Positions 1 to 8,334 of a DNA stretch of 36,695 nt are shown here, in pieces (within the stretch, counting starts at the first letter, position 1; each line of letters begins with the position of its first letter). A program made the position numbers and the translations under genes. Source of the DNA: Bacillus sp. (in: firmicutes) (GTDB lineage Bacteria; Bacillota; Bacilli; Bacillales; Bacillaceae_J); assembly GCA_012842745.1 (NCBI GenBank), contig DUSF01000040.1, positions 1 to 36,695 of the forward strand. The letters are read 5' to 3'. The notes under the pieces are model-generated. The model made no database searches, was not told the origin of the DNA, and saw only the letters and a list, made by a program, of their open reading frames with translations.

Positions 1-95
1 ACAAAACGAACACAGCCAAATGTTTTGGCTAATAGGACTGCCTGTTCCTTGTTTGGCAACAAACGAAATTTAAAAGCTTTATTTTGCTTGGTCAT
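1..95 (-). CDS. tnpB: IS200/IS605-family TnpB (OrfB), N-terminal fragment cut by window edge
   Basis: Reading the minus strand from an ATG at 95 gives 31 codons that run off the left edge. The peptide begins MTKQNKAFKFRLLPNKEQ and continues to TFGCVRF. This matches the well-conserved N-terminal helix-turn-helix block of TnpB proteins (RLYPNKEQ...FGCVRFVYN), the RNA-guided nucleases carried by IS200/IS605 elements. A good ribosome binding site (GAGGTGAG) lies about 6 bases upstream of the ATG. The body of the protein, its RuvC motifs and the omegaRNA end of the element are outside the window, so intactness cannot be judged. Only about 70 bases separate it from the stop codon of the diguanylate cyclase, so the element end must lie in that gap or overlap it. 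Confidence 0.8.
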   Translation of the reverse strand, partial: MTKQNKAFKFRLLPNKEQAVLLAKTFGCVRF

Positions 96-165
96 ATCAA
101 CTCACCTCACTTTTGACCTTGATTTTCTTCGGTCATAAATTGACTTATTGGACACCCCTTCTTAC

Positions 166-2880
166 TCATATATGTTGCAGACTACAAACTCTATTACGCC
201 CAGTTTGTTTGGCTTTATAAAGGGCATCATCTGCGATTTTTATTAGTGATTCGTACTTTGATTCCCTGTCTGGTATTATTGTTGCCACACCTACGCTAAT
301 TGTAACAATTGACTTTACGTTTGAGTTTTCATGCGGTATAGAAAGTTCCTCGATTTTGGCACGAAGCGTTTCCCCTACATAGACCGCCCCTTGTTCATCT
401 GTGTCTGGAAGAATGACAGAAAATTCTTCACCGCCATATCTAGCAACAAAATCACGCGGTCGATTTAGACAGCTTTTTAAGGCGTTAGAAACTCTTTTTA
501 AGCAAGCATCACCCACCAAATGCCCATAAGTGTCGTTATAATTCTTAAAGTTGTCAATATCTAACATAATTAATGAAATTGGTTTAACATTGCGAACGGC
601 ATCCTTCCATTCCTTATCAAATATCTCTTCATAATAGCGTCTATTTGGAATATCAGTTAATCCATCAATCTGGGATATCAGCATTAGCTTATCATTCGCT
701 TCCTTAAGCCTTAACTCCGTCTCTTTCCGTTCTGTAATATCATGAATGATTCCTAACATGGCCGGTTTCCCATTATAATCGATTAATTTTGCCCCAACAT
801 TTGTAATAACAATCGTTCCGTCTAACCTAACAAAACGAAGCCCGTCTAATCCTGGAAAGGATGTGCCAACTTTAAATCCTAATTTCATATTATAAGCAGC
901 GATTTGTCGATCGTCTGGATGTAAAAACTCAAAAACGGATTTACCAATAATTTCATCTTTACTTTTTGCGCCAATGAAAGTGAGTGCTCGGTCATTCACA
1001 AATTCTATTTTCGTTTTGCTATGGACAAAAATAACTTCTGGAGAAAGGTCGATTAATCTTCTGTACCGCATCTCACTTTCAAGTAGTTTGTATTCCGCTT
1101 CTTTCTGTCTTGTAATATCATGGGCAACAGCAATGGCCCCTTCCGGCTTTCCATTAATAATAATCGGTGCTGCATTCATTTGCAGATAAGCAGAACCTCC
1201 ATTTTTCTGAATAACTTTTGTTTCAAACGTAATGGATTCTCCACCGATTACTCTATTAAATTGTTCAATCGTTTTTGCAACATATGATTTACTTATTAAA
1301 GGAATAAAAGAAGAACCCATTAGGTCTTTCTTACTGTAGCCTGTGACCTGCTCTACAGATTTATTTACATTGTTAAAATGACCAGTTAAATCAAGTGTAA
1401 ATGTAGCACTATGATTGTAATCAAAAAGAGATTTATATAATTGTTCACTTTCGAATAGTTGAATTTCCATTTCTTTACGTAATGTAATATCGCTCAGCGA
1501 GCCAGAAGTACCAATGGTTATATCATCCTTCGAAAGCATTAATTTCGCATACATTTCAATCCAGCGATAGCTGCCATCCTTCGTTTTATAACGAATTTCA
1601 TTACGACAATATAATGAGTCTCGATCTAACAAACATTGGAAAAGTTGATTGTTTCGTTCTTGATCATCTGGATGAATAAAGTCTAAAAAGTTCTTTCCGA
1701 TACTTTTTTCAATAGAAAAGCCGGTAATTTCCTTCCATGCCTTATTTAGAAATGTCCAGTTTCCTTTACTATCAGTTGTGAATATGACTTCCTTTACGGT
1801 ATCAACGACTAATTGATATTTCTCAGAAAGCGCTTTATAATTTTCCTCACTTTTCTTTATATTAATCTCATATTCTTTATTTTTTGTTATATCTCGGTAG
1901 TGCCAGATTTTACTAGACACAATTCCTTGTGCTGATTTTATTGGTATGAAGTCTCTCTCTAAAACCCTGCCATCAACTAAATGGTATTGTTCACCAATGA
2001 TAAGTTCATTTTGAGCCAATATTTCCTTTTTTCGATTAAAATAGGCTTCCCCATCAACAAATTGCTCCTTGGCAATTAGCTCCAGTTGGACTACATCTTC
2101 ATTAACGATACTTTTTGATTTTGGAAAATGAAATAAGTCATGGAAACTATCATTTGCTAATGTAACCCGGCGCTGTTCATCTTCAACAATGATACTGCTT
2201 TGCAAATGATTAATAAGCGATTGAAACTTTGAGTTAGCTTCTTCTAAATTCGAATTTGATTTGATAAGCTCGGCAAATAATTTGTTAGAATCAAATATAT
2301 ATTTTGCAACATAATAAGTTAAGAAACCTCCAATGATTGAGAAAAACCAATAATAAGCAATAATATGTTTAACAACATCTTTACCGTCAGAAAATACTGA
2401 AAGGTTAATATATACGGTCACGGTGATTAAGAATGTACTTACCATATTCATAAGGAAAAACTTTCGGAATTCACTAGCTCTCATTTTCATTGTTAAGGAA
2501 CACACAATACCTATTAAAACCATGAACCCCAATACTACAAAGGAGGCATTGTTCAGGCCTCCAAAAAAAAGCCGTGCAATTCCAACTATAAGTGAAGATA
2601 AAATTGCCGCTGGAGCTCCAAAATAAGTGGCGCCTATTACGGTTGCAATATGCCTTAAATCAATAATGACCAATGTGCTAACTTTTATACTAAAAAACAT
2701 TAGAAAAACGCCAAGAAAACCGAAGACAACGCCTGCCATTAGTTTTGTTTTAAAACTGTTAAATAAGTATGTATAATCGGTTTCTGAGCGAATAAAACGT
2801 CTTGATAAAATTCCAATTAAAAACAGAAATGAAATTATAATTGTCACATTTAACAATAAATCTTTTAGCATAGGCTGCAC
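166..2880 (-). CDS. Membrane diguanylate cyclase with 5TM-LYT sensor, about four PAS domains and GGDEF
   Basis: This 904-residue protein should make cyclic di-GMP from two GTP at the membrane. Residues 1 to about 190 hold several hydrophobic helices resembling the 5TM receptor of LytS/YhcK proteins. About four PAS/PAC modules follow between roughly 215 and 725; several end in the typical H-D-I-T motif (HDITRQKEAE, HDITERKETE). The C-terminal GGDEF domain (about 735-900) carries the active-site variant GGEEF at 816-820, which is normally active. An RxxD inhibitory site (RPRD, 807-810) lies exactly five residues before it, so product feedback inhibition is expected. No EAL or HD-GYP domain is present, so it should only synthesise c-di-GMP. 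The PAS ligand cannot be inferred. It stands alone; the nearest upstream gene points the other way. Confidence 0.92.
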   Translation of the reverse strand: MQPMLKDLLLNVTIIISFLFLIGILSRRFIRSETDYTYLFNSFKTKLMAGVVFGFLGVFLMFFSIKVSTLVIIDLRHIATVIGATYFGAPAAILSSLIVGIARLFFGGLNNASFVVLGFMVLIGIVCSLTMKMRASEFRKFFLMNMVSTFLITVTVYINLSVFSDGKDVVKHIIAYYWFFSIIGGFLTYYVAKYIFDSNKLFAELIKSNSNLEEANSKFQSLINHLQSSIIVEDEQRRVTLANDSFHDLFHFPKSKSIVNEDVVQLELIAKEQFVDGEAYFNRKKEILAQNELIIGEQYHLVDGRVLERDFIPIKSAQGIVSSKIWHYRDITKNKEYEINIKKSEENYKALSEKYQLVVDTVKEVIFTTDSKGNWTFLNKAWKEITGFSIEKSIGKNFLDFIHPDDQERNNQLFQCLLDRDSLYCRNEIRYKTKDGSYRWIEMYAKLMLSKDDITIGTSGSLSDITLRKEMEIQLFESEQLYKSLFDYNHSATFTLDLTGHFNNVNKSVEQVTGYSKKDLMGSSFIPLISKSYVAKTIEQFNRVIGGESITFETKVIQKNGGSAYLQMNAAPIIINGKPEGAIAVAHDITRQKEAEYKLLESEMRYRRLIDLSPEVIFVHSKTKIEFVNDRALTFIGAKSKDEIIGKSVFEFLHPDDRQIAAYNMKLGFKVGTSFPGLDGLRFVRLDGTIVITNVGAKLIDYNGKPAMLGIIHDITERKETELRLKEANDKLMLISQIDGLTDIPNRRYYEEIFDKEWKDAVRNVKPISLIMLDIDNFKNYNDTYGHLVGDACLKRVSNALKSCLNRPRDFVARYGGEEFSVILPDTDEQGAVYVGETLRAKIEELSIPHENSNVKSIVTISVGVATIIPDRESKYESLIKIADDALYKAKQTGRNRVCSLQHI

Positions 2881-2983
2881 TTCCTATTTATCACACATTT
2901 TTAAATATTAACTATATTTTTAATCATAACAAAGGACTATCCCTTTTTAAAGGACTATTTGTAAATATAAGGAAAAATTTAAC

Positions 2984-3116
2984 CTTGCAGCATGAATCTA
3001 CTATTATCATACCATCTTCAACTATCAATTCTACTTCATTTATTTTATAATCAGATAAATGTTACAGTTTTTCCTAAATGAAGCTTTATGAACAGGATCT
3101 GTTCTCATGCTGCAAG
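2984..3116. repeat. 12-bp perfect inverted repeat bounding a 133-bp noncoding segment
   Basis: CTTGCAGCATGA at 2984-2995 is exactly complementary to TCATGCTGCAAG at 3105-3116. The arms lie in the divergent gap between the diguanylate cyclase and the P-loop gene, and enclose about 109 AT-rich bases with no reading frame. A 10-base direct repeat AAAGGACTAT also occurs at 2931-2940 and 2949-2958. The arms could be a regulator-binding pair or the ends of a small non-autonomous element. No target-site duplication was recognised. Confidence 0.5.
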
Positions 3117-3156
3117 TTAGAAAAGCGATTGCTGTGTAAGAAGGGAGGTAATTTTT

Positions 3157-3966
3157 ATGAAGGTTTATGCATTAGTCGGGAAAAGTGGAACTGGAAAAAG
3201 TACGAGTGTTTTGCATTATTGCCATGAACATAATATTCCGGCCATTATAGATGATGGGATTTTAGTTTTAAACGGACGAAAAATTGCGGGAACTTCCGCT
3301 AAGTATGAAAATAATGCTATAAAAGCTGTCAAGCGGGCAACTTTTTTTTACGAAGACCACCGCCAAGAAGTAATGAATGTCATTCGCATGACGGATATTG
3401 ATAAACTATTAATTGTCGGAACCTCCATAAAAATGGTTGACTTAATAGCAGAAAAATTAATGCTGGAAAAAATCCATCAATATATTGATGTATCAGAAAT
3501 TCGTTCAAATAAAGAAATTAATTTAGCACGCTATATGCGCAATACACAAGGGAAGCATGTGATTCCGATACCGTATATGCAAGTAGAGCCGAATAAATTA
3601 AAAAAAATCATCCAAGCAGGAAAAAAGCTTTTCTCCAAACATGCAAAATATATTGGTGAACAAACGATTATACAGCCCCATTTTACAACAGGAACGATAA
3701 CAATCCACGAAGATGTGTATAATGAAATCATCACATACACTTGTAAGCAAATAAAATATGTTAGAGATGCGAAAATTCTCAACAGTGATTTCACCACTTT
3801 TCAAAGCGTAACGATTGAAGTCGAGCTGAACTGCTCCTTTGAACAGAATATCGTTGAACTTTTGCAGGAAATTCAAAGGAAAATAAATGAAGTGCTGCTA
3901 TCTAATTTTGAAATTGAAATGAGTGCTATTCATATTCAGTTAGCAGCTATCAAACTTGAAATTTAG
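3157..3966 (+). CDS. P-loop NTPase with C-terminal Asp23/Gls24-like domain
   Basis: A 269-residue soluble protein that I do not recognise as a named gene. A textbook Walker A loop, GKSGTGKST, sits at residues 8-16, and a hydrophobic strand ending LLIVGTS (84-90) may be part of the nucleotide-binding core. Residues about 178-269 begin GTITIHEDVYNEI and end with alternating strands and helices. This resembles the Asp23/Gls24 (alkaline shock protein) fold, which often starts G-x-I-x-I-x-x-x-V. The coupling of an NTPase to an Asp23-like module is an inference from this resemblance. The start is fixed by a strong GGGAGG ribosome binding site. The gene is monocistronic, convergent with the downstream hydratase gene, and ends at a shared hairpin. 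The substrate is unknown. Confidence 0.75.
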   Translation: MKVYALVGKSGTGKSTSVLHYCHEHNIPAIIDDGILVLNGRKIAGTSAKYENNAIKAVKRATFFYEDHRQEVMNVIRMTDIDKLLIVGTSIKMVDLIAEKLMLEKIHQYIDVSEIRSNKEINLARYMRNTQGKHVIPIPYMQVEPNKLKKIIQAGKKLFSKHAKYIGEQTIIQPHFTTGTITIHEDVYNEIITYTCKQIKYVRDAKILNSDFTTFQSVTIEVELNCSFEQNIVELLQEIQRKINEVLLSNFEIEMSAIHIQLAAIKLEI

Positions 3967-3974
3967 AGATGCAG

Positions 3975-4010
3975 AAAGGGCATCCAATATGTGACATATT
4001 GGTGCCCTTT
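3975..4010. terminator. Hairpin between convergent genes, likely bidirectional terminator
   Basis: AAAGGGCA...TGCCCTTT with an inner CCAATATGT/ACATATTGG stem makes a long hairpin nine bases after one stop codon and ten bases from the other. The T-run is inside the stem rather than after it, so termination strength is uncertain. Confidence 0.6.
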
Positions 4011-4020
4011 ATCATTACTA

Positions 4021-4815
4021 TTAATTCCCCCCAAATTTAGGCTTTCTTTTTTCAACGAAGGAACGGACTCCTTCCGGAAAATCAATAGGATCAACACTTG
4101 TATCAAGCCCTGTCTCCCACGGAATAGAAACGGTTGGATTATTAAAGGAAACGGCCTTTTTAACAGCTAAAAGAGAGGCTGGAGATTGCTCCATAATCTT
4201 TTTTCCTAATTGGATAGCATAGTGATTTACATCTGTTTCATTGTCCAATAAATAGTTAATAAGCCCTAAATCATAACATTCTTGCGGTTTAAAGAGCCTG
4301 CCAGTATAAACAAGATCCATTGTTCTGCTTTTGCCAATTAAATCGGCAATTCGTTTAGCAAATGCTTGATTTATTGTAATACCTAATCTCCCAACCGGAA
4401 AACCCATCAATGTTTTTGGTGTTCCAATACGAATATCACAGGCCAAGGCAAGCTGGAAACCGGCACCCATGGCAGGTCCATTAATCACGCCAATCGTTGG
4501 CAGCGGAATTCTTTCAAAAGTAGAAATAGCTTCTTCCATCAACCTGAAAGCATCATTTGCTTCATCAATCGCTAAATCATTGAACTGTTTCAAATCTGAG
4601 CCTGAACAAAAAAGCTTTTTCTTTCCACGTAAAATCACAACTTTATTTTTTGAGTTTTGTGTGATGCGCTTGCCCACCGCTTTCAGGTCAACCCACATTC
4701 TATTTGTTAAAGCATTTTTCAGCTGTGGTCGATTAATCGTCACAATGGCAAAACCGCCGCTTTCTTGCAAAGAAATATTACCGTCCTTTTCAGTTTCTTT
4801 GATTGTAACCCTCAT
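4021..4815 (-). CDS. Enoyl-CoA hydratase/isomerase (crotonase) family protein
   Basis: This 264-residue crotonase-fold protein acts on an acyl-CoA. The oxyanion-hole segments are visible as FCSGSDLKQF and INGPAMGAGFQLALACDIRI. Where classical enoyl-CoA hydratases carry the two catalytic glutamates, this protein appears to have Gln (GAGFQLALACD instead of GGCELAMMCD) and Val or Gly (FPVGRLG in place of PEILLG). It may therefore be an isomerase, a hydrolase or a CoA-binding relative rather than a hydratase; that is inference from a by-eye alignment. I chose the ATG at 4815 because GGGGAGGGG lies seven bases upstream. A longer frame reaching 4893 lacks a ribosome binding site. No other fatty-acid genes are adjacent. 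Confidence 0.85.
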   Translation of the reverse strand: MRVTIKETEKDGNISLQESGGFAIVTINRPQLKNALTNRMWVDLKAVGKRITQNSKNKVVILRGKKKLFCSGSDLKQFNDLAIDEANDAFRLMEEAISTFERIPLPTIGVINGPAMGAGFQLALACDIRIGTPKTLMGFPVGRLGITINQAFAKRIADLIGKSRTMDLVYTGRLFKPQECYDLGLINYLLDNETDVNHYAIQLGKKIMEQSPASLLAVKKAVSFNNPTVSIPWETGLDTSVDPIDFPEGVRSFVEKRKPKFGGN

Positions 4816-4926
4816 TTTATGACCCCTCCCCAACTGGATATTGTCACTGTATAATTTTAGTATCATATTAATTTTAACAGATATACAAGTCAAATCTATC
4901 TAAATACAGAAACAATCCTAAAACAT

Positions 4927-4970
4927 GAGGCTGTCCAAAAAGTCAGGGTTACTGATTTTTGAACAGCCTC
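4927..4970 (-). terminator. Terminator of the flagellin gene
   Basis: A long imperfect hairpin (GAGGCTGT...ACAGCCTC with inner CAAAAA-GTCAG / CTGATTTTTG pairing) lies seven bases beyond the flagellin stop codon. The minus-strand transcript continues into a short T-rich stretch; the plus side also has a T6 run, so it can work both ways. Confidence 0.75.
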
Positions 4971-4977
4971 TTTTTTG

Positions 4978-5763
4978 TTAGAAAAGTAAATTTAATATTT
5001 GCCCTGCCATTGAATATTGCATTCTTTGTGTAGAAAAATATGTTTGCTGAAACAGATTTGCACGATTTAGGTTCATAAACTCTTGAGCCATATCTGCATC
5101 TCTTATTCTCGACTCTGATGCTTGCATATTATAATGCTTATTTTCACTATTTTGGATAGAGTAATCTAACCGATTAGTCGTTGCTCCGATAGACGATCTT
5201 GAGTCAGATATTTGACTAATCGCACCGTCAATTATTTTTAACGCATCCTTTGGATTCGTTTGTAAATTTACATCATTCAAGCTAAGTCCAGATTGAACAT
5301 CTCCGAGCTTTCCGGCAAGTGCGCTAGATATGCTTGAAGTTAAGCTTTCACCATTAGCATTTGTAGTTGTATTACTATTTTGGAAGCTACCATCTAAAAG
5401 ATTTTTAGTATTAAATTGAGTATTTCTTCCAATCGAATCAATCGTATCTCTAAGTTGGGTGAATTCCTGCTGAATAGCTGCTCGGTCTGATTCGGTTAAT
5501 AAACCATTATTAGCTTGTACAGATAATTCTCTCATCCGCTGTAATACAGAGTGAGTAGAATTAAGGGCACCGTCTGCGGTTTGCATTAACGATTGACTAT
5601 CACGCATATTTCTAACAGCAACATTTTCTCCGCCAATTTGCGCCCTCATTTTTTCTGAAATCGCTAAACCTGCAGCGTCATCTGCTGCTGAATTAATTCT
5701 CTGGGCTGTAGATAATTTAATCATTGCTAATTTTTGTTCATTACTAGCATAAGTTATATTCAT
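4978..5763 (-). CDS. Flagellin-family protein, short and divergent
   Basis: Flagellin family, 261 residues. The conserved N-terminal D0/D1 block is clear (DDAAGLAISEKMRAQIGG at about 28-45, then QTADGALNSTHSVLQRMRELS), as is the C-terminal ESRIRDADMAQEF. It is unusual at both ends. The canonical N-terminus (MRINHNIAALN...) is missing, the protein being about 13 residues shorter before the LS-x-x-x-RIN motif than B. subtilis Hag. The extreme C-terminus (...MAGQILNLLF) also differs from the usual polar Q-rich tail before VLQLLR. It may be a minor or secondary flagellin, or a secreted relative. GGGAGGTGG gives a strong ribosome binding site. A TATAAT at 5787-5792 could serve as -10 with only a weak -35; I see no clear SigD promoter. 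No flagellar genes are nearby, and it follows the isoprenoid gene by 65 bases on the same strand. Confidence 0.88.
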   Translation of the reverse strand: MNITYASNEQKLAMIKLSTAQRINSAADDAAGLAISEKMRAQIGGENVAVRNMRDSQSLMQTADGALNSTHSVLQRMRELSVQANNGLLTESDRAAIQQEFTQLRDTIDSIGRNTQFNTKNLLDGSFQNSNTTTNANGESLTSSISSALAGKLGDVQSGLSLNDVNLQTNPKDALKIIDGAISQISDSRSSIGATTNRLDYSIQNSENKHYNMQASESRIRDADMAQEFMNLNRANLFQQTYFSTQRMQYSMAGQILNLLF

Positions 5764-5828
5764 TTTATCTCCACCTCCCTATTACTATTATAATTAGAAA
5801 CTGATGGAAAATAAAGTTATTTTCAGTA

Positions 5829-8210
5829 CTAATAATCCCGATTTATTAAATAATTCAATAAATGTTTCAAAAAGGTGGTATTGCATGGTACATCCTGCAA
5901 GGCTTCTATCGCAAGACAATAATGCTCCCACATCGCTTTTTTGGCATCTTCCAGACCTAGGATTGATACAAAAGTCGAACTGTTGTTTTCAATATCTTTT
6001 CCAATCGGTTTTCCAAGTAAGTTCAAGCTTCCTTCAACATCCAGTAAATCATCTTTAATCTGAAACGCTATACCAGCATGCTTTGCAAATTTCTTCAAAG
6101 CTTCCATTTCCGTCTCATTTGCGTTGGAGAGAATGGCGGGCATGATGAGAGAGGCTTCGAATCCCATCCCGGTTTTATAAAAGCACATCATATTTAATTG
6201 TTCCAGTGTCAATGATTTCCCTTTAGAATCCAAGTCCATCGCCTGCCCCTTACACATTTCAGCTGTTGTTTTAGCGGAATATTGAATCAAGTTAAGCACA
6301 GTTTTTGAATCGAACTCATCAAGCGATGCTTGTTCCATAACAGCCTTTTGGGTAAGAAAAATACCAGTTAATTCTGCTATTGCAATGTTACAGACTTGAT
6401 GCAAGGTTGGACGCCCTCTACGGATGGACGAATTGTCTTGTGATGGTAAATCATCAAAAATTAGGGATGCAGCATGCATATATTCTAGTGATCTTAATAA
6501 TGGCACGATTGCGGTACTATTTAAGCCATACCCGTTAACGGCCATGACCCAAGTCATGATTGGCCTTAATCGCTTTCCTCCACCTTCGAGAATGTAGTTT
6601 GCCGCATCGGTTATCGGCTCTTTCATCAAAGAAGCACTATCTGTTTTTTGGATTTTTAAAATATTGTTAATCTGATGGCGTGCGGTTTTGATAGTTTCTA
6701 AAAACTCTCCCTGCTCTTTCCGTTCATTTTTAAGAAAGGTAATGATATGGTCCCGAAGCAGCTTATCAAAGAAATCCACATCATCCGCTTTTCGAACTAT
6801 CCTTTGAACGACATAATTGAAATTTTCGTTTCCAGATGCAAATAGTTTCATCACTTCATTGTATTTTTTCGTTCCGATTCGTTCCTTAAATCGTTTCAAA
6901 CCGTTTATCGCCCGCTCCAAAATCACTTTACATGTCTTCATATCTGAGTGGTACACATTATGGATTAAATTGGAGATGACCGTCCAGTATAATTCAAAAG
7001 GATTAATAAGATCCGGACGCTTATTATAATATTTCATATAATACGTATACGGTGTGACCGTACCATTACTCATATCATCGAACATATCTGCAAAATCATC
7101 AGCCAGTTGGTTGTATATCCCATAAAAAAATGTTCGATTTTCAAAGCCCTTATCCCGAGGAGCATTGATTACTGAACGGGCAATTAATCTTGATGAAGAA
7201 GATTTTATTATGATTGGTATATAAAGCTCCTCATTGGTGTAATGTGGATATGATAAATCCTTTTCGCGGTCGACTTCCTGTGAATTAAAAAATATATACG
7301 ATTGCTCGAAAAAATTTTTTATTGTCTCCTCGCTCTGATGGGCCTTAATATATTCAAAGGCATCCTTTAGTTCCGTATAAATAAATCGAATCAAGTCCTC
7401 GTTATTTCCTGTCCATTCACCTAATTCAGGTACAGTTCCTGTCGTTAGACTGGAACGTATCAAATCAGAATATTGTTTTTTCTCATTAACAGATAAAATG
7501 TTGGCATCTAAAAGATCATCAATGAAAGGATATGTCAGGCCATAGGAATAACCTAGCCTAATGGCATTATCAAGTTTCTCAGCGCGTTCTTCAGGCAATA
7601 TCCCATCGCCTGTCTCCTCAAGCTTGTGCATCACGACCCCGGCAATAACTTTAATGAGTTTTCTCTGGGCATGTTCAACCTCCATCTCCTTCGGAATAAT
7701 GGAGGATACAGTCTTTAGCTTATTTATCACCCAGATTATGGTCGATTCTACCCCTTCCTTCTGGGCCCACCGGTACAACCATGCTATGCTAAACATCTCT
7801 GTTTTATCTCCTCGGTCAGCTATGGTGGAATTGGTTAGGTGAATTTTTAAACTTGCAACTACACGTTGAATCTTTGTCTGTGTGTCAGGGGAATCTAGGA
7901 CTTTGCCAAGATCCCGCAAGAAAATATAAGAGACGCTTCGATTCAAATAATGGTCAAGCTTGCCTGTGTAATCAAGCCATGGAATGTAATTATAATACCC
8001 CTCACGGACTTGTTTTCCCTTTCGAGGAGAAAACAAGGATAATAATGAGTGACGAATATGGTTGTGTTTCCAAGATTGAAAATCCTTTATTAAGGTATGA
8101 ACATAGTTATTTTGGATAACCTGCTCATGAAGTAATTTAAAATAATCGGCAGCCTTTTGCTCTGCCAACCGATAGGATGCTTCGGGACTTTTTATTAATT
8201 CCTCATTCAT
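5829..8210 (-). CDS. Two-domain isoprenoid synthase: C-terminal polyprenyl diphosphate synthase plus N-terminal isoprenoid-synthase-like domain
   Basis: About 793 residues, more than twice the usual size of a trans-prenyltransferase (numbering below is from the ATG at 8216). The C-terminal half (about 520-795) is a standard polyprenyl diphosphate synthase. It has GGGKRLRP at 545-552, a first Asp-rich motif FDDLPSQDN at 587-595 (DDxxxxD), RRGRPTLH at 599-606 and a second Asp-rich motif QIKDDLLD at 719-726. The N-terminal half (about 1-480) also has two Asp-rich helices, FIDDLLD at 231-237 and LADDFADMFDD at 371-381. Their spacing of about 140 residues is nearly the same as the 134 in the C-terminal domain. 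This suggests a second isoprenoid-synthase fold, possibly a terpene cyclase or condensing domain acting on the C-terminal product. The ATG at 8210 is preferred because AGAGGT is then about 8 bases upstream; the ATG at 8216 is too close. It is divergent from a CotF-like coat gene. Confidence 0.82.
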   Translation of the reverse strand: MNEELIKSPEASYRLAEQKAADYFKLLHEQVIQNNYVHTLIKDFQSWKHNHIRHSLLSLFSPRKGKQVREGYYNYIPWLDYTGKLDHYLNRSVSYIFLRDLGKVLDSPDTQTKIQRVVASLKIHLTNSTIADRGDKTEMFSIAWLYRWAQKEGVESTIIWVINKLKTVSSIIPKEMEVEHAQRKLIKVIAGVVMHKLEETGDGILPEERAEKLDNAIRLGYSYGLTYPFIDDLLDANILSVNEKKQYSDLIRSSLTTGTVPELGEWTGNNEDLIRFIYTELKDAFEYIKAHQSEETIKNFFEQSYIFFNSQEVDREKDLSYPHYTNEELYIPIIIKSSSSRLIARSVINAPRDKGFENRTFFYGIYNQLADDFADMFDDMSNGTVTPYTYYMKYYNKRPDLINPFELYWTVISNLIHNVYHSDMKTCKVILERAINGLKRFKERIGTKKYNEVMKLFASGNENFNYVVQRIVRKADDVDFFDKLLRDHIITFLKNERKEQGEFLETIKTARHQINNILKIQKTDSASLMKEPITDAANYILEGGGKRLRPIMTWVMAVNGYGLNSTAIVPLLRSLEYMHAASLIFDDLPSQDNSSIRRGRPTLHQVCNIAIAELTGIFLTQKAVMEQASLDEFDSKTVLNLIQYSAKTTAEMCKGQAMDLDSKGKSLTLEQLNMMCFYKTGMGFEASLIMPAILSNANETEMEALKKFAKHAGIAFQIKDDLLDVEGSLNLLGKPIGKDIENNSSTFVSILGLEDAKKAMWEHYCLAIEALQDVPCNTTFLKHLLNYLINRDY

Positions 8211-8334
8211 AAACATTACCTCTACTTAATTTTCTCGTATGTATTTGCTTCCGACACTCACTTCTAAGTATATTTTTTACATTTTTAAACATTCTAAGGA
8301 GGACAACTTAAATTTATTTTACGGAGGATTAACA

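Noticed and set aside
8239-8334. N-terminal extension of the coat protein
   Set aside because: The GGAGG-supported ATG at 8335 gives the family-like start; the extension resembles no coat protein.
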